Origin: Actinostola sp. cb2023
Taxonomy: Eukaryota; Cnidaria; Anthozoa; Actiniaria; Actinostolidae
Direction: 5' to 3'
NCBI GenBank assembly: GCA_033675265.1
Contig: JAUJYZ010001309.1
Span: 89,501-153,500, forward strand
Length of the DNA stretch: 64,000 bases
This document shows positions 1 to 16,618 of this stretch, one piece after another. The notes beneath the pieces are model-generated. The model was not told the DNA's origin. It saw only the letters and a program-made list of their open reading frames with translations, and searched no databases. Position 1 is the stretch's first letter. Each line of letters begins with the position of its first letter. A program made the translations under genes and the position numbers.

Positions 1-89
1 ACACTTCTTTTCGTTCGATCTTCTTCCTTTTGTTATTTCGAAAACAGAATGAACTTTGTCTCTCCTTCTCCTTGATACGTTTAAAGGAT

Positions 90-356
90 TCAAACTTTGC
101 GATCTTTGTTTCTGATTTTGCTTGGTCTTAACTTAAGCATAAGTGTGCTACTCCCCGGCCCAGTACTGCTAGGACTACTGAAACTTAATGTTTCACCACA
201 TTGTGGACAATAGCAATACGATTCGTCAATTTTACAACCACAGTTTTGCAGCAAAACCTCGCCATCTTCACATGCAAGCTCGTGGATCGAGCACGTGCAA
301 ATGTACACACAAACTTTGACAGGATGCGGAGGCATGGGGCCGAAAATATTTGACAT
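90..356 (-). CDS. Small cysteine-rich ORF, unknown function
   Basis: An 88-codon frame with a genuine ATG. The protein has paired cysteines (CTC, CGC and CYCPQC) that look like a small zinc-ribbon arrangement, followed by a serine-rich and then a basic tail (ending KIRNKDRKV). I do not recognise a family. It could be a single-exon small gene, an exon of a gene extending left of the window, or chance. The region just upstream of its ATG is a short AT-rich tandem repeat, which does not look like a normal promoter. Confidence 0.3.
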   Translation of the reverse strand: MSNIFGPMPPHPVKVCVYICTCSIHELACEDGEVLLQNCGCKIDESYCYCPQCGETLSFSSPSSTGPGSSTLMLKLRPSKIRNKDRKV

Positions 357-497
357 ATTTCTGTAAAATATTTCTGTACTGAAAATATATTTCTGTACTG
401 AAAATATATTTCTGTACTGAAAATTATTTCTGTACTGAAAATATATTTAATTCTGTAATGAAATTATATTTCTGTACTGAAAATATATATTATGTAT
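357..497. repeat. AT-rich tandem repeat, about 20-bp unit
   Basis: About seven imperfect copies of a unit built on TTTCTGTACTGAAAATATA. Copies differ by small indels. It separates the small ORF at 90-356 from the PHRF1-like exons. Confidence 0.8.
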
Positions 498-589
498 TGC
501 CCTTGTGGGCCACCGTATATCATGTAAGATTCTTCAAATAAATAAAGTCAGATTTTTTTGCCAGTCAGTACAACCACGTGATCGTAATC

Positions 590-621
590 CTGCAAAGGGC
601 CTATTTGCGCTATATAAATAC

Positions 622-717
<96 letters not shown>
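590..717 (+). repeat. SINE-like tail ending in (TAT)n microsatellite
   Basis: The sequence GCGCTATATAAATACAG runs directly into about 31 TAT/ATT triplets (624-717). A GCGCTATATAAAT motif followed by an AT-rich tail is common at the 3' end of metazoan SINEs. A related tail lies at 6630-6660. The triplet run ends about 25 bp before the splice acceptor at 740-741. Confidence 0.55.
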
Positions 718-719
<2 letters not shown>

Positions 720-741
720 TTCACGTTCCTTCTATTGTCAG

Positions 742-1331
742 GGAATAGCTCGTCTGCAGCGACTAACAAGCATCAAAGACACTGTTCGGCTCGCTCTACA
801 GCCTTTCTATGACTATAGAGAGATTACGCGAACGGAATTCAAAGACATTTTTATACGCGCCGTTCAGAAGGTATGTCATTCTTAGTCCAGAAATGGCCCT
901 ACCTTTCAAAATAAATACTGGACGCGAAAGAAATATAAAGACTGCGAGAATCACGCCCGTAGTCTAAGGTGATCTTATCGTCTCCAGAGCCCAGCTCTTC
1001 TCTTCTGCTCTTTGCCGCGCGCGTAGATACAAGTGGGTCCAGTTCTGGGCTAGCACCCAGTTCACACCAAGGCCTAAAAAACAAACATGTGTTAAACTAC
1101 TGGTTTAACTGAATGGGGTATAGGTTGTACTTAGAAGGCTGAACATTGGACTACATTGACTGGTCTGTCTGTCCAGCAGCCTATTTTTATTTCGATATCT
1201 TTTGATCTTGAATTTGTTATCGTTCTCAATAGGTGAATGAATCGAATTCTGAAGTCAACTATCATCGCATTGCTGACTTAGTGAAGAAATACGTCAAGAA
1301 ATACAAAGGATATCGGACACAAGACGCGTGA
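742..1331 (+). CDS. C-terminal exons of a PHRF1/SCAF-like protein (partial)
   Basis: Two exons, 742-870 and 1233-1331, join in phase 0. The first has acceptor TTGTCAG and donor AAG|GTATGT; the second has acceptor CTCAATAG and ends at a TGA. The 75 residues match the conserved C-terminal domain shared by PHRF1, SCAF1 and SCAF11: a VRLALQPFYDYREITRTEFK segment, then AVQK, then IADLVKKYVKKYKGY. In those proteins this tail lies next to RNA polymerase II CTD-binding and splicing-linked regions; the family match is from memory of the motif. The upstream exons (RING/PHD or SR-rich parts) are not in the window. The protein ends soon after the domain, as in the family. Reading through the donor continues VCHS before a stop, which itself resembles the family consensus. 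Confidence 0.72.
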
Positions 1332-1429
1332 CAGATTTACGATGACATCGCGTGACATCGATACAAGACTCATACCTCATTAAAGAAATATTGGAGCAGA
1401 TTTGCTGACTGTGAAAATCTTACGGCACG

Positions 1430-1965
1430 GACGGGCCGTGACGTGTATCCGAGTCGTGACCGTGACGTATCAGTGGCGTGACCGTGTTGTATCCGTGGCG
1501 TGACCGTGATGTATCCGTGTCGTGACCGTGACGTATCAGTGTCGTGACCGTGACGTATCCATGTCGTAACCGTGACGTATCCGTATCGTGACCGTGTTGT
1601 ATCCTCGTCTTGACCGTGATGTATCCATGTCGAAACAGTGCCGTATCAGTGCCGTGACCGTGATGCATCAGTGTCGTGACCGTGTTGTATCAGTGTCGTG
1701 ACCGTGTTGTATCAGTGTCGTGACCGTGATGTATCCGTGTCGTGACCGTGATGTATCCGTGTCGTGACCGTGACGTATCAGTGTCGTGACCGTGTTGTAT
1801 CCGTATCGTGATCGTGATGTATCCGTGTCGTGACCGTGATGTGTCATGACCGTGACGTATAAGTGTCATGACCGTGATATGTATCCGTGGCCATGACGTA
1901 TCAGTTTCGTGACCGTGATGTATCCGTGTCGTGACCGTGACCTTTTAGAATTTCGAACGTATCCG
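1430..1965. repeat. 22-bp minisatellite, about 24 copies
   Basis: The unit is close to CGTGTCGTGACCGTGATGTATC, with frequent A/T and C/T exchanges and some truncated copies. Since 22 is not a multiple of three, the frame seen across it on the minus strand is not a coding signature. Confidence 0.9.
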
Positions 1966-2428
1966 TGTGTCGTGATTTTTCACCGTTATCGGTACAGACA
2001 CGGGAAATGTCCTGTAATGTTGGGGTATTGGGAATCTACTCCATCCTCTCGTCAATTGTTTCTATCTTGGTCGTGAGTTTCCGTAGCAACATGGTATACT
2101 GTGGTAGTGTTGTTAGCCCCACAGACAGTGTGCCAGAACACTGTTTACCGGCATTACTTGTTTCCACCTCTAACGACGAAAGGGTTGGACTTCGAGGCAC
2201 AATTCCTTGTGTCCCCGCCCATTACTTAAGGCGTCCTATGCTTGCACCGGGCTTTTTTACACGACACAATATTTCTTACTCCGATATCCGGGAGGCCCTG
2301 GAGCCCCCCAAAGCGCCCCAAAGCGCCCCAAAGCGCTTTCTGCAATATTTGCTTTTTTGTCTCGGATATTTTATTGTTCGTTCATTGAGATTGCAAATAG
2401 TCGAAGTGCTCGTACTCTTGGTTTTATT

Positions 2429-2576
2429 ACAGGTTTTCACGTGACGTCGTGGCGGCCATGTTGGTTCCCGATAACAAATCATTCCTCGTTAGCTTGTCTT
2501 GTTTATACCTCCAACATGGCCGCTGCGCTGCGTCTTTGTACTTTAAATCTCGTGGGATTGATTGCAAACCAGCAAT
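2429..2576. mobile_element. MITE copy A (GTGACGTC / AAACCAGCAAT family)
   Basis: This shares about 145 bp with 28836-28977: both contain a TTTTCACGTGACGTC start, a GGCGGCCATGTTG segment, a TTTGTACTTTAAATCT segment and a GATTGCAAACCAGCAATATT end. The better-kept copy shows inverted ends ATTGCTGGTTT and AAACCAGCAAT. In this copy the left end is degraded. Confidence 0.65.
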
Positions 2577-3332
2577 ATTGTACGCATTATTATTACATTC
2601 ATCTCGTGATCCAAATTATCAACACAAGAAATGTTAAGCCTGGTCCTCTCTAGACGACATAAGCACAAACATACGCAGACTCAGTAATGCATTGCTCATT
2701 AACGGTGCTTGTCTTTTGTCACACCTATTGCATATGTAGCAACTCTAGCCAGTCTCACAATCTCCTTTATTTATTTGTGGGTTTCTCTGTGTTCTTTACA
2801 ATACTTCAAGTTGTACTATTTCTCTACTTGTGAGGTTAGAGAGTGTACTTGGAGATTTAGGACCTTGACACGCACACTGTTCTCTTTACAGAGTACTCGT
2901 ACCCCCTTCGCGCACGCGGTCCCGCCACACCTCCCATGGGACCTTCAAAATACCCATGACCCCTTGCACATAAATGGTGTCCTGAGTATGCATATGTTGC
3001 TTGTGCTTATGTCGCTACGTGAGGACCAGGGTTTAGTGAGCGAGCGAGAATTCTCTCTTCTTTTTAGTAAAGTAGAGTATCGGTTTATGTCCTTTGTTAT
3101 CTTTAGACGCAACTGACGAATATAAATATATTACCTCGTCCCAATCAGGGATTTTCAGAGTTAAGTAGTGGAGATATATTAGTAAACACATTCCGGGCAC
3201 TCCGCGCCCTACTCTTAGTCGAACAGTGGTGTGGGTTCTTTTACGTCCCTCCGGTGCAATGTACAGTAATGGAGTGTGGAGAGACGGGACCGCCATTTTA
3301 CGTGGTCGTTGAGAGTTTATTCTGCCGGGTCA

Positions 3333-3334
<2 letters not shown>

Positions 3335-3372
<38 letters not shown>
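3335..3372. repeat. Poly-C tract, 38 bp
   Basis: Uninterrupted C run on the plus strand (G on minus), one of several long G/C homopolymers in this window. Confidence 0.95.
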
Positions 3373-3373
<1 letters not shown>

Positions 3374-4261
3374 AGAAATTAGGAAATACATGCAACCATG
3401 GGCGGAAACATGGACAGAACGACTAATCAGGCGCGAAGCTGGCATTTTGAAAAGGGGGTTCGTCACCGAAAATAAGCCTGTATCTGATGGTGTGCACCTA
3501 AGGTACACCCAGCTAGGGGGGTACGGGGCTATGCCCCCCGGAAAATAATATTTTGAAATCTAGGTCCTTTTAAACGGTATTTCCGGCAATTTCAACTTAC
3601 TTTCAAGCTAAGGTAAAACGTACTTAACGTATTTTGTCTTGCTTATTTTTACGCATAATTTAGAAACTAAACTGAGTTACCCTTTTACTGGTTGCAAATG
3701 TAGATATACTGTATATAAATTATGAGCTAATCATAGATCCTCATAGATCAAGTCCGCTGATCAACAAGAGTTTTATATAGCGGAACAATACTGATAATTC
3801 TAGTAAAAAAAAGCAGAATTGCTGTGTTCGCTTTTACGCTTTTTACAAGGCATATCTGAACAATCTCCTGAAAAAAAACATGTTTTTCTCCTCAAGGGTT
3901 TTTTTATTGCATTCCCAGTCCGAAGTGTATTATGCATGAAGCAAGCGTTTTTTAGGCCCTTCCTCCTTCCCCTAGCTCCTTCCCCTTTTTGCTCTCGCCC
4001 CAACTTTCGCGCGGCCAAAAAGCGAAACATCTTCCGCGCGGTCTAAAACAACGCTTGCTACGCAGACTAAGACAAGCATGATATGATCATCAGCTTCATC
4101 ATCGCAAACAAACGCGTATTGATCTGGTCTGGGAATTCAATATGCAACATTTATAAACCTATAGCTATATGACAACGTTTTTTGAATTAGCTGTATATCA
4201 AACTTCATCCAATTCCTGGGTTTCAGTAGACGTCGTTTTCAGTCTGGGGCGGGTTTATCCG

Positions 4262-4338
4262 CATGCTCGAGAATCCATCGGTGCTCTTCGGCGATTTCCG
4301 AGCCCACGCCGAAGAGCACCGCTGGATTCTCGAGCATG
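4262..4338. other. Near-perfect hairpin, 32-nt arms
   Basis: The arms 4262-4293 and 4307-4338 are reverse complements at 31 of 32 positions, with a 13-nt loop. The outer ends contain GCTCGAG and the inner part GTGCTCTTCGGCG. A short GGTTTATCCG direct repeat flanks the hairpin on both sides. It lies about 230 bp beyond the stop of the DUF229 gene. Confidence 0.85.
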
Positions 4339-4567
4339 GTTTATCCGCTGAATTTCAAGGACTTTTATCAGCTGATTGCAACCCAGCAATTTAGCAAACA
4401 GTAGAATAAACCAACCAACGAATTGCTGTCTTGAATACAAAATGTTTATCAAAAATGTATTTAATCAAGCGAACGACAAACGAAGAAAACAAACATAGAA
4501 AAATAAAATAATAAAATTTAATAATAAAAAGTACTAAATACATGCAAATCTAAAAACTCGAGCAAAG

Positions 4568-10587
<6,020 letters not shown>

Positions 10588-10644
10588 GGTTACCGTAAAA
10601 AACAGAGACTTCTGAAAATAAATGTATAAGTAACAAATTAGCAG

Positions 10645-10757
10645 GGTGGATCCAGGAAGAGGGAGGGGGGATTGGGGAGTGGAATGGGGGAGGGGGGAAA
10701 TGGGGGAGGAGGACGGGGGAATGGGGGGAGGGGGAGGTTAGGGGGTGGTGGTCGAAA
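10645..10757 (+). repeat. G-rich stretch with many G4-G6 runs
   Basis: More than ten runs of four to six G separated by A/T-containing spacers, so G-quadruplex formation on the plus strand is plausible. It lies just upstream of the candidate leader exon of the DUF229 gene. Confidence 0.75.
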
Positions 10758-10981
10758 CGTATTCAAAGCATTAAAATAATTCGAATAGAAAATAAATTAA
10801 AAAAACAAATCATCGTATCGTAACTCGGACCCTCCTGTGTGACATCACGTCTTGATTATAGTCTTACCAGATTTATAGTGGAGCAGCGCATCTTTAAATG
10901 TTGATAATATCACACCTCCCAATGTTGTGTAGTTTAGGTCAATATCTGTTACGAAATAATCAATCAATCAGTTATCAAACA

Positions 10982-12862
10982 GTCAATCAACCACTCAATC
11001 AGTCAGTCAGTTATTCAATCAGTCTGTCAGTCAGTTATTCAATCAGTCTGTCAATCAGTCTGTCAGTCAGTTATTCAATCAGTCTGTCAGTCAGTTATTC
11101 AATCAGTCTGTCAGTCAGTTATTCAATCAGTCTGTCAGTCAGTTATTCAATCAGTCTCTCAGTCAGTTATTTAATCGGTCTGTCAGTCAGTTATTCAATC
11201 AGTCTGTCAGTCAGTTATTCAATCAGTTTGTCAGTCAGTTATTCAATCAGTCTGTCAGTCAGTTGTTCAGTCAGTCTGTCAGTTATTCAGTCAGTCTGTC
11301 AGTCAGTTATTCAATCAGTCTGTCAGTCAGTTATTCAATCAGTCTGTCAGGCAGTTATTCAATCAGTCAGTCAGTCATTCAATCAGTCTGTCAGTTATTC
11401 AATCAGTCTGTCAGTCAGTTGTTCAGTCAGTCTGTCAGTTATTCAGTCAGTCTGTCAGTCAGTTATTCAATCAGTCTGTCAGTCAGTTATTCAATCAGTC
11501 TGTCAGTCAGTTATTCAATCAGTCAGTCAGTTATTCAATCAGTCTGTCAGTTATTCAGTCTGTCAGTCAGTCAGTTATTCAATCAGTCTGTCAGTCAGTT
11601 ATTCAATCAGTCTGTCAGTCAGTTATCCAATCGGTCTGTCAGTCAGTTATTCAATCAGTATGTCAGTCAGTTATTCAATCAGTTTGTCAGTCAGTTATTT
11701 AATCAGTCTGTCAGTCAGTTATTCAATCAGTCTGTCAGTCAGTTATTCAATCAGTTTGTCAGTCAGTTATTTAATCAGTCTGTCAGTCAGTTATTCAATC
11801 AGTCTGTCAGTCAGTTATTCATTCAGTCTGTCAGTTATTCAATCAGTCAGTCAGTCAGTTATTCAATCAGTTTGTCAGTCAGTTATTTAATCAGTCAGTC
11901 AGTCAGTTATTCAATCAGTTTGTCAGTCAGTTATTCAATCAGTCTGTCAGTCAGTTATCCAATCAGTCTGTCAGTCAGTTATTCAATCAGTCTGTCAGTC
12001 AGTTATTCAATCAGTCAGTCAGTCAGTTATTCAATCAGTCTGTCAGTCAGTTATCCAATCAGTCTGTCAGTCAGTTATTCAATCAGTCTGTCAGTCAGTT
12101 ATTCAATCAGTTTGTCAGTCAGTTATTCAATCAGTCTGTCAGTCAGTTATTCAATCAGTCAGTCAGTCAGTCAGTTATTCAATCAGTTTGTCAGTCAGTT
12201 ATTCAATCAGTTTGTCAGTCAGTTATTCAATCAGTTTGTCAGTCAGTTATTCATCAGTTGTCAGTCATCAGTCAGTTGTCAGTCAGTTATTCAATCAGTT
12301 TGTCAGTCAGTTATTCAATCAGTCTGTCAGTCAGTTATTCAATCAGTCTGTCAGTCAGTTATTCAATCAGTTTGTCAGTCAGTTATTCAATCAGTCTGTC
12401 AGTCAGTTATTCAATCAGTCTGTCAGTCAGTTATTCAATCAGTTTGTCAGTCAGTTATCCAATCAGTCTGTCAGTCAGTTATTCAATCAGTCTGTCAGTC
12501 AGTTATTCAATCAGTTTGTCAGTCAGTTATTCAATCAGTCTGTCAGTCAGTTATTCAATCAGTCTGTCAGTCAGTTATTCAATCAGTTTGTCAGTCAGTT
12601 ATTCAATCAGTTTGTCAGTCAGTTATTCAATCAGTCTGTCAGTCAGTTATTCAATCAGTCTGTCAGTCAGTTATTCAATCAGTTTTTTGTCAGTCAGTTA
12701 TTCAATCAGTCTGTCAGTCAGTTATTCAATCAGTCTGTCAGTCAGTTATTCAATCAGTTTGTCAGTCAGTCAGTTATTCAATCAGTCTGTCAGTCAGTTA
12801 TTCAATCAGTCTGTCAGTCAGTTATTCAATCAGTTTGTCAGTCAGTTATCCAATCAGTCTGT
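10982..12862. repeat. 24-bp satellite, about 78 copies
   Basis: The unit is CAGTTATTCAATCAGTCTGT plus CAGT. Variants have TTTGT, TATTTAATC or CAGTCAGTCAGT. As 24 is divisible by three and the unit has no plus-strand stop in any frame, three long overlapping frames run through it (8-residue repeats such as SVSYSISL). Nothing else suggests translation. Confidence 0.92.
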
Positions 12863-13278
12863 TATATAGTCAGTGTTTCTTTTCCCTTGTTTCATCTCGA
12901 GTTTTCCCTCTGCTCGTGTTCTCCGTGAGTTGACGCTGAATAATTACCGAGAATGATGTCGAATTCTACAATTTAAGCTGTTTCTTGTTCACTCTTGATC
13001 ATATTCATCCACATATAAAGTAAAATATATGCTTTTAAAGCGAAAATTTGTGCAGATTCTATTGTTTAAATACTCAATTGTGATTGGATAATTTGTATGA
13101 AAATGTGTTTGGGTTGCCTTGGTTGGTGTAGTCACACTGTAAAGAACCTGCGTTTTTGAACAGTAAATCACAGTAACTTTGGTTGGCTTCACTGGTTACT
13201 TCAAATTCTAAAGACTCGGAATTGTCTGATCAGAGACCGAAACGTCTGTTTGAAAAATATTTTTTCAATATAAACTCA

Positions 13279-13333
13279 AGTCAGAGACAACACCTATATT
13301 CTTATTAAAGGATTGGTGTTTGTCTCTGACTTC
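13279..13333. other. Terminal hairpin beside PLE copy A
   Basis: AGTCAGAGACAACACC and its inverted partner GGTGTTTGTCTCTGACT flank a short AT-rich loop. The right half is the start of the PLE terminal sequence, so an inverted scrap of the same terminus abuts it. A partial core (ACCGAAACGTC at 13233-13243) just to the left is probably another piece of it. Confidence 0.6.
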
Positions 13334-13346
13334 TGTTTTTCATATA

Positions 13347-13380
13347 GACGTTTCGGCCATTAATCAATGGCCTTCATCAG
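13347..13380 (-). ncRNA. Hammerhead ribozyme core, PLE copy A
   Basis: On the minus strand: CTGATGA, a 7-bp stem II (GGCCATT/AATGGCC), then GAAAC and GTC. Stem III is minimal (AC/GU), as described for PLE hammerheads, which are thought to cleave best as dimers. It starts directly after the stop of the GIY-YIG frame. Confidence 0.75.
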
Positions 13381-15310
13381 TATTAATCGGAAACGTTGCG
13401 ATCTTTGAAATACTTAACGTTTGCGGCGCGCGCTTGATGTCCTTGCGCGCGCTTATTTCTTAGTCCCATGATGGTCTTGTAGACTTCAGAAATTTGAATG
13501 CAATCATTCCCTGCGTTGGCATCTTGGCCCGTGAACCACGCTTCAAGGAAAAGCCTCTGGTGGTAGTTTTTTTCTCTGTCCACAATTGTAATGTTTTTAA
13601 AGTCAAAAGAATGTCCTGTTTCGTTGCTGTGCTGTGCTATCTTTGAGTTAGGGTGGTTGTGAGCAATGGCTCCTCTGTGCTCCGAAGTTCGTGTTTTCAT
13701 TGATCTGCCTGTCTGGCCATAGTATACAAAATCACATTCTGAGCATTTGATTTTGTATACTATGTCAGTTTCGCTGCTTGGATCTTTGCGATCTTTTGGT
13801 CGTGGAAAGAGATTGCACAGTTTGGTCAGAGGGCGGTAAGCAACATCCAAGTTGTGTTGTTTCAAAACTCTGCTAATTTTCTCGGACACGCCTTTAACGT
13901 AAGGAAGGACAACAATTGATCTTTTTTGTTCCTCGACGTCGTTGGTCATTGTACTGGAACTGGAGGTCTGTTCTTTCTTTGATTTAATGTTTCTCTCACA
14001 GTTCTGTATGATCTTAGGCGGGTAATTGTTAGCAGTCAGCACACTTTTTACGTATAATAATTCGTTTTTCTTGCCTTCTTCTGTTGATGGTATGTTGTTA
14101 GCGCGTTGAAGTAGTGTGTTGACGACAGACAATTTGTGTGCAGTAGGATGATTGAGAGTTGAAGTCAAGGTATCTGTCCGTGTGTGTTGGCTTTCGGTAT
14201 ATGTTAACTGTGATGTGTCCTTCGTTTGAGCGTGAGGTGGTGGTGTCCAGGAAAGAGAGTCCAGATTCGGTTTCTTCTTGAATGGTGAATTGGATGTGTT
14301 TATTGATTGAGTTCAAATGCTGGTGAAAAGTTTTGATGTTGTTTTTCTTTAGACAGCAGTGACTATCATCAACATACCGATACCACCATTTTGGAGGATT
14401 CATCGCTGTATAGATGGCCAGTTCTTCAATTTTCTCCATAACCAAATTGGCTAGAAACGCGCTAACCGGAGACCCCATAGGACAACCAAATATTTGTTGG
14501 TAATGATAGCCTTCGTGTGTAGAAAATAACAGTGGTTGAGCACACACTCCATTAACCTCATGATGTTTTTTTAATGGAGAGGTTGGTGCGTGTGGCTAAT
14601 GTAATGTCTTGGTCTAGCCGCTCTTTAGTGATGCTTAAGGCCAAATTAAACAGGAATGGATGTAAACAACGATATGACATCAAATGACACCATGATTTCA
14701 TCTTCATCAATCGTCCAAGCATTCATCTTGTGGGCGAACTCTGCGCTGTTTTTGACTGTGTAATTGTTGTTTAACAATGGTGATAGTATATACGATAAAT
14801 GTTTGGATAGATTATATGTCGGTGATCCTATGCTACTGGTTATTGGTCTGAGTGGAATATTTGGTTTGTGAATTTTCGGCAAACCATAAAAAGTAGCAGG
14901 TGTGGCGTCGGTTGAGTGTAGGAAACGATATAACGAAGAATTGATCTGTGATTTCTCTGGATCTTGTTCAGCTGGTTCTTGCGACATTTCAAACAACAAT
15001 TTATTCATATCCCGTTCTGTCGATGTGGTTGGATTCTTTCGTTTGTCCGTTATTTTCTGGTAGGTCGCTTTGTCATCTAATAATTCATGGATCTTTTTGT
15101 TGTAAACGCATCGATTCATTACAACAATGGATTTACCTTTGTCTGCTGGGAGGATGACAACGTTCTCGTCTTTTCTAAGATTATTTAGTGCTTTTTCTTC
15201 TTCTTTTGTGATATTTCTCTCTTGTGGTGGTTTTGCATTTTTCAGGATATTTGTTACTGAAAAACGGATGTTGTTTTTGGAAATATCATCTAGGTTCTCA
15301 GGCATATTAA

Positions 15311-15967
15311 GGCCTGGGTCAAAGCTGATTTCGCCCTTTCAAGGTGAACAGTAGTCTAACTTTGGTAGGTTGTACCCAATAGCATCGAGTTCACTACATC
15401 TAATATAAACTGTCCTATTCTACATTTTGGCTTATGCTGTTGCCATGGTGACACGTCCTGTGACATTTGACCTCAATTGCAAGAAAATATGATATAATGC
15501 TTCGGGAGAGCAGTAAAGCGTAAAAATATCAGAGAGTAAAAGGGTGGAAGTAAAGCATGTTGTCATGTAGTTTTTCAGTCCAACTAGAAATCTTGGAAAA
15601 GTATGTTAATTTCTTAGAAAATTCAGGATATCAAATTTCACATTTACCTTAATTAGCCTTTCCCTTAAAAGTTCCACCCATTCCAGTTGGATCGAAAATG
15701 TATACACTAACCCTGATACAATTACGCAAAGATACCCGCAATGTTTAAAGAGTCTACCTATCTCCCAGAGGCTTTATCAAATTTTCTTACAATAAGGGTT
15801 CAAAGGTCAGATTACATGTTTCCATGGAAACTGTTATCAGAAAGTGTTAGCATTGCGACCTCATCACATCTGCCAAAATATCAAAACAATAGTTTAAAAA
15901 TATGAGAATATAGACCACCCCCTATTGATTTGTGGCGGCCATTTTGGAAGAGAAAAATACCCAGGCC
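15311..15967. mobile_element. TTAA-flanked MITE 1 (piggyBac-type), nested in the PLE
   Basis: 657 bp bounded by TTAA at 15307-15310 and 15968-15971, with inverted ends GGCCTGGGT and ACCCAGGCC. It interrupts the PLE between its N-terminal and RT blocks. Internal segments (TTTCCATGGAAACTG, GACCACCCCCT) recur in the diverged copy at 35038-35689. Confidence 0.75.
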
Positions 15968-16618
15968 TTAACATACCTGAGTTAAAGATACCCGATTCTA
16001 TTGAAGCTAAAATCTTGGGGACAGGAACGTGTTTAGGTGTGATGGAATAGTTGAATCCGTGTTGGAGGGCTGATGTTTCAATTTCGTTTAGTTGTCTGTC
16101 TGAAATGTTTGTGACCCAGCGTGATTTGTTTACGGTTGTAGCAAATCTTTCGTTAAACAAAATTCCCTTTGTCTTGTCTAAGAGACTTTGTAATTTCTTT
16201 GTGTGCGTTTGTTCAATTGATGTTTTAAGTTTCTGTGAATTATGTTCGACGACTTCTATAAGATGGTTTAAGTGATCTTGAGATAACTTACTTATCAAGA
16301 GTTTTAGCAACTCTGCTTGTTCTTGTTGTAGCTGCTCGATCTTTTTGTGACAGAAGCTTATTCTCAATCTCAGGAATTGAAATCCCATTCTTTTGGTTAT
16401 GGAGAAGGCTTTTGGACATTTTATAGGTGAATTCAGTTGGAGGCTTTTAGGTAAAACGTTGTTTTTCTTCAAGACGTGGTTGAATGTGAGGTGACTCTTG
16501 AATCGAGTTAGAGCCAAGCTTTTCTTTTCGTATTTTCTCGCAACACCAACCGTTTCTCTGCCATAAATATTTCTTATAATGATATATATCTTGAAGTTGC
16601 AGTCAGGTTTACGATACA

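Larger units (their letters stand above)
1332..4560. other. Intergenic stretch without a recognised gene
   Basis: This 3.2 kb lies between the 3' end of the PHRF1-like gene and the 3' end of the DUF229 gene. It holds the 22-bp minisatellite, a MITE copy at 2429-2576, a short CGCCCCAAAG repeat near 2309-2336, a 38-bp C tract and a strong hairpin, all listed separately. Frames at 1965-2444 and 2709-3116 have no recognisable domain and I do not call them genes. Confidence 0.6.
13302..16618 (-). mobile_element. Penelope-like element copy A (broken)
   Basis: Minus-strand order: an N-terminal PLE block (16619-15968, with WVTNISDRQLNEIE and a long helical stretch), the RT domain, then a GIY-YIG endonuclease and a terminal hammerhead core. 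The RT is seen in pieces: FYGLPKIHKP and VSFDVISLFTSIPV at 15305-14646, GCPMGSPVSAFLANLVME and YRYVDD at 14547-14098. The GIY-YIG domain (VYYGQTGRSMKTRTSEH) is at 14168-13383. At least three single-base shifts break the frame, near 14627, 14560-14570 and 14150. A 657-bp MITE is inserted at a TTAA. The element is therefore inactive as it stands. Confidence 0.88.

Noticed and set aside
1965..2653. Overlapping ORFs of 148-159 residues
   Set aside because: They run through a minisatellite edge and a MITE, and no conserved motif is visible.
10898..12933. Long repeat protein of 330-556 residues
   Set aside because: Three overlapping frames are open merely because a 24-bp stop-free unit is repeated.
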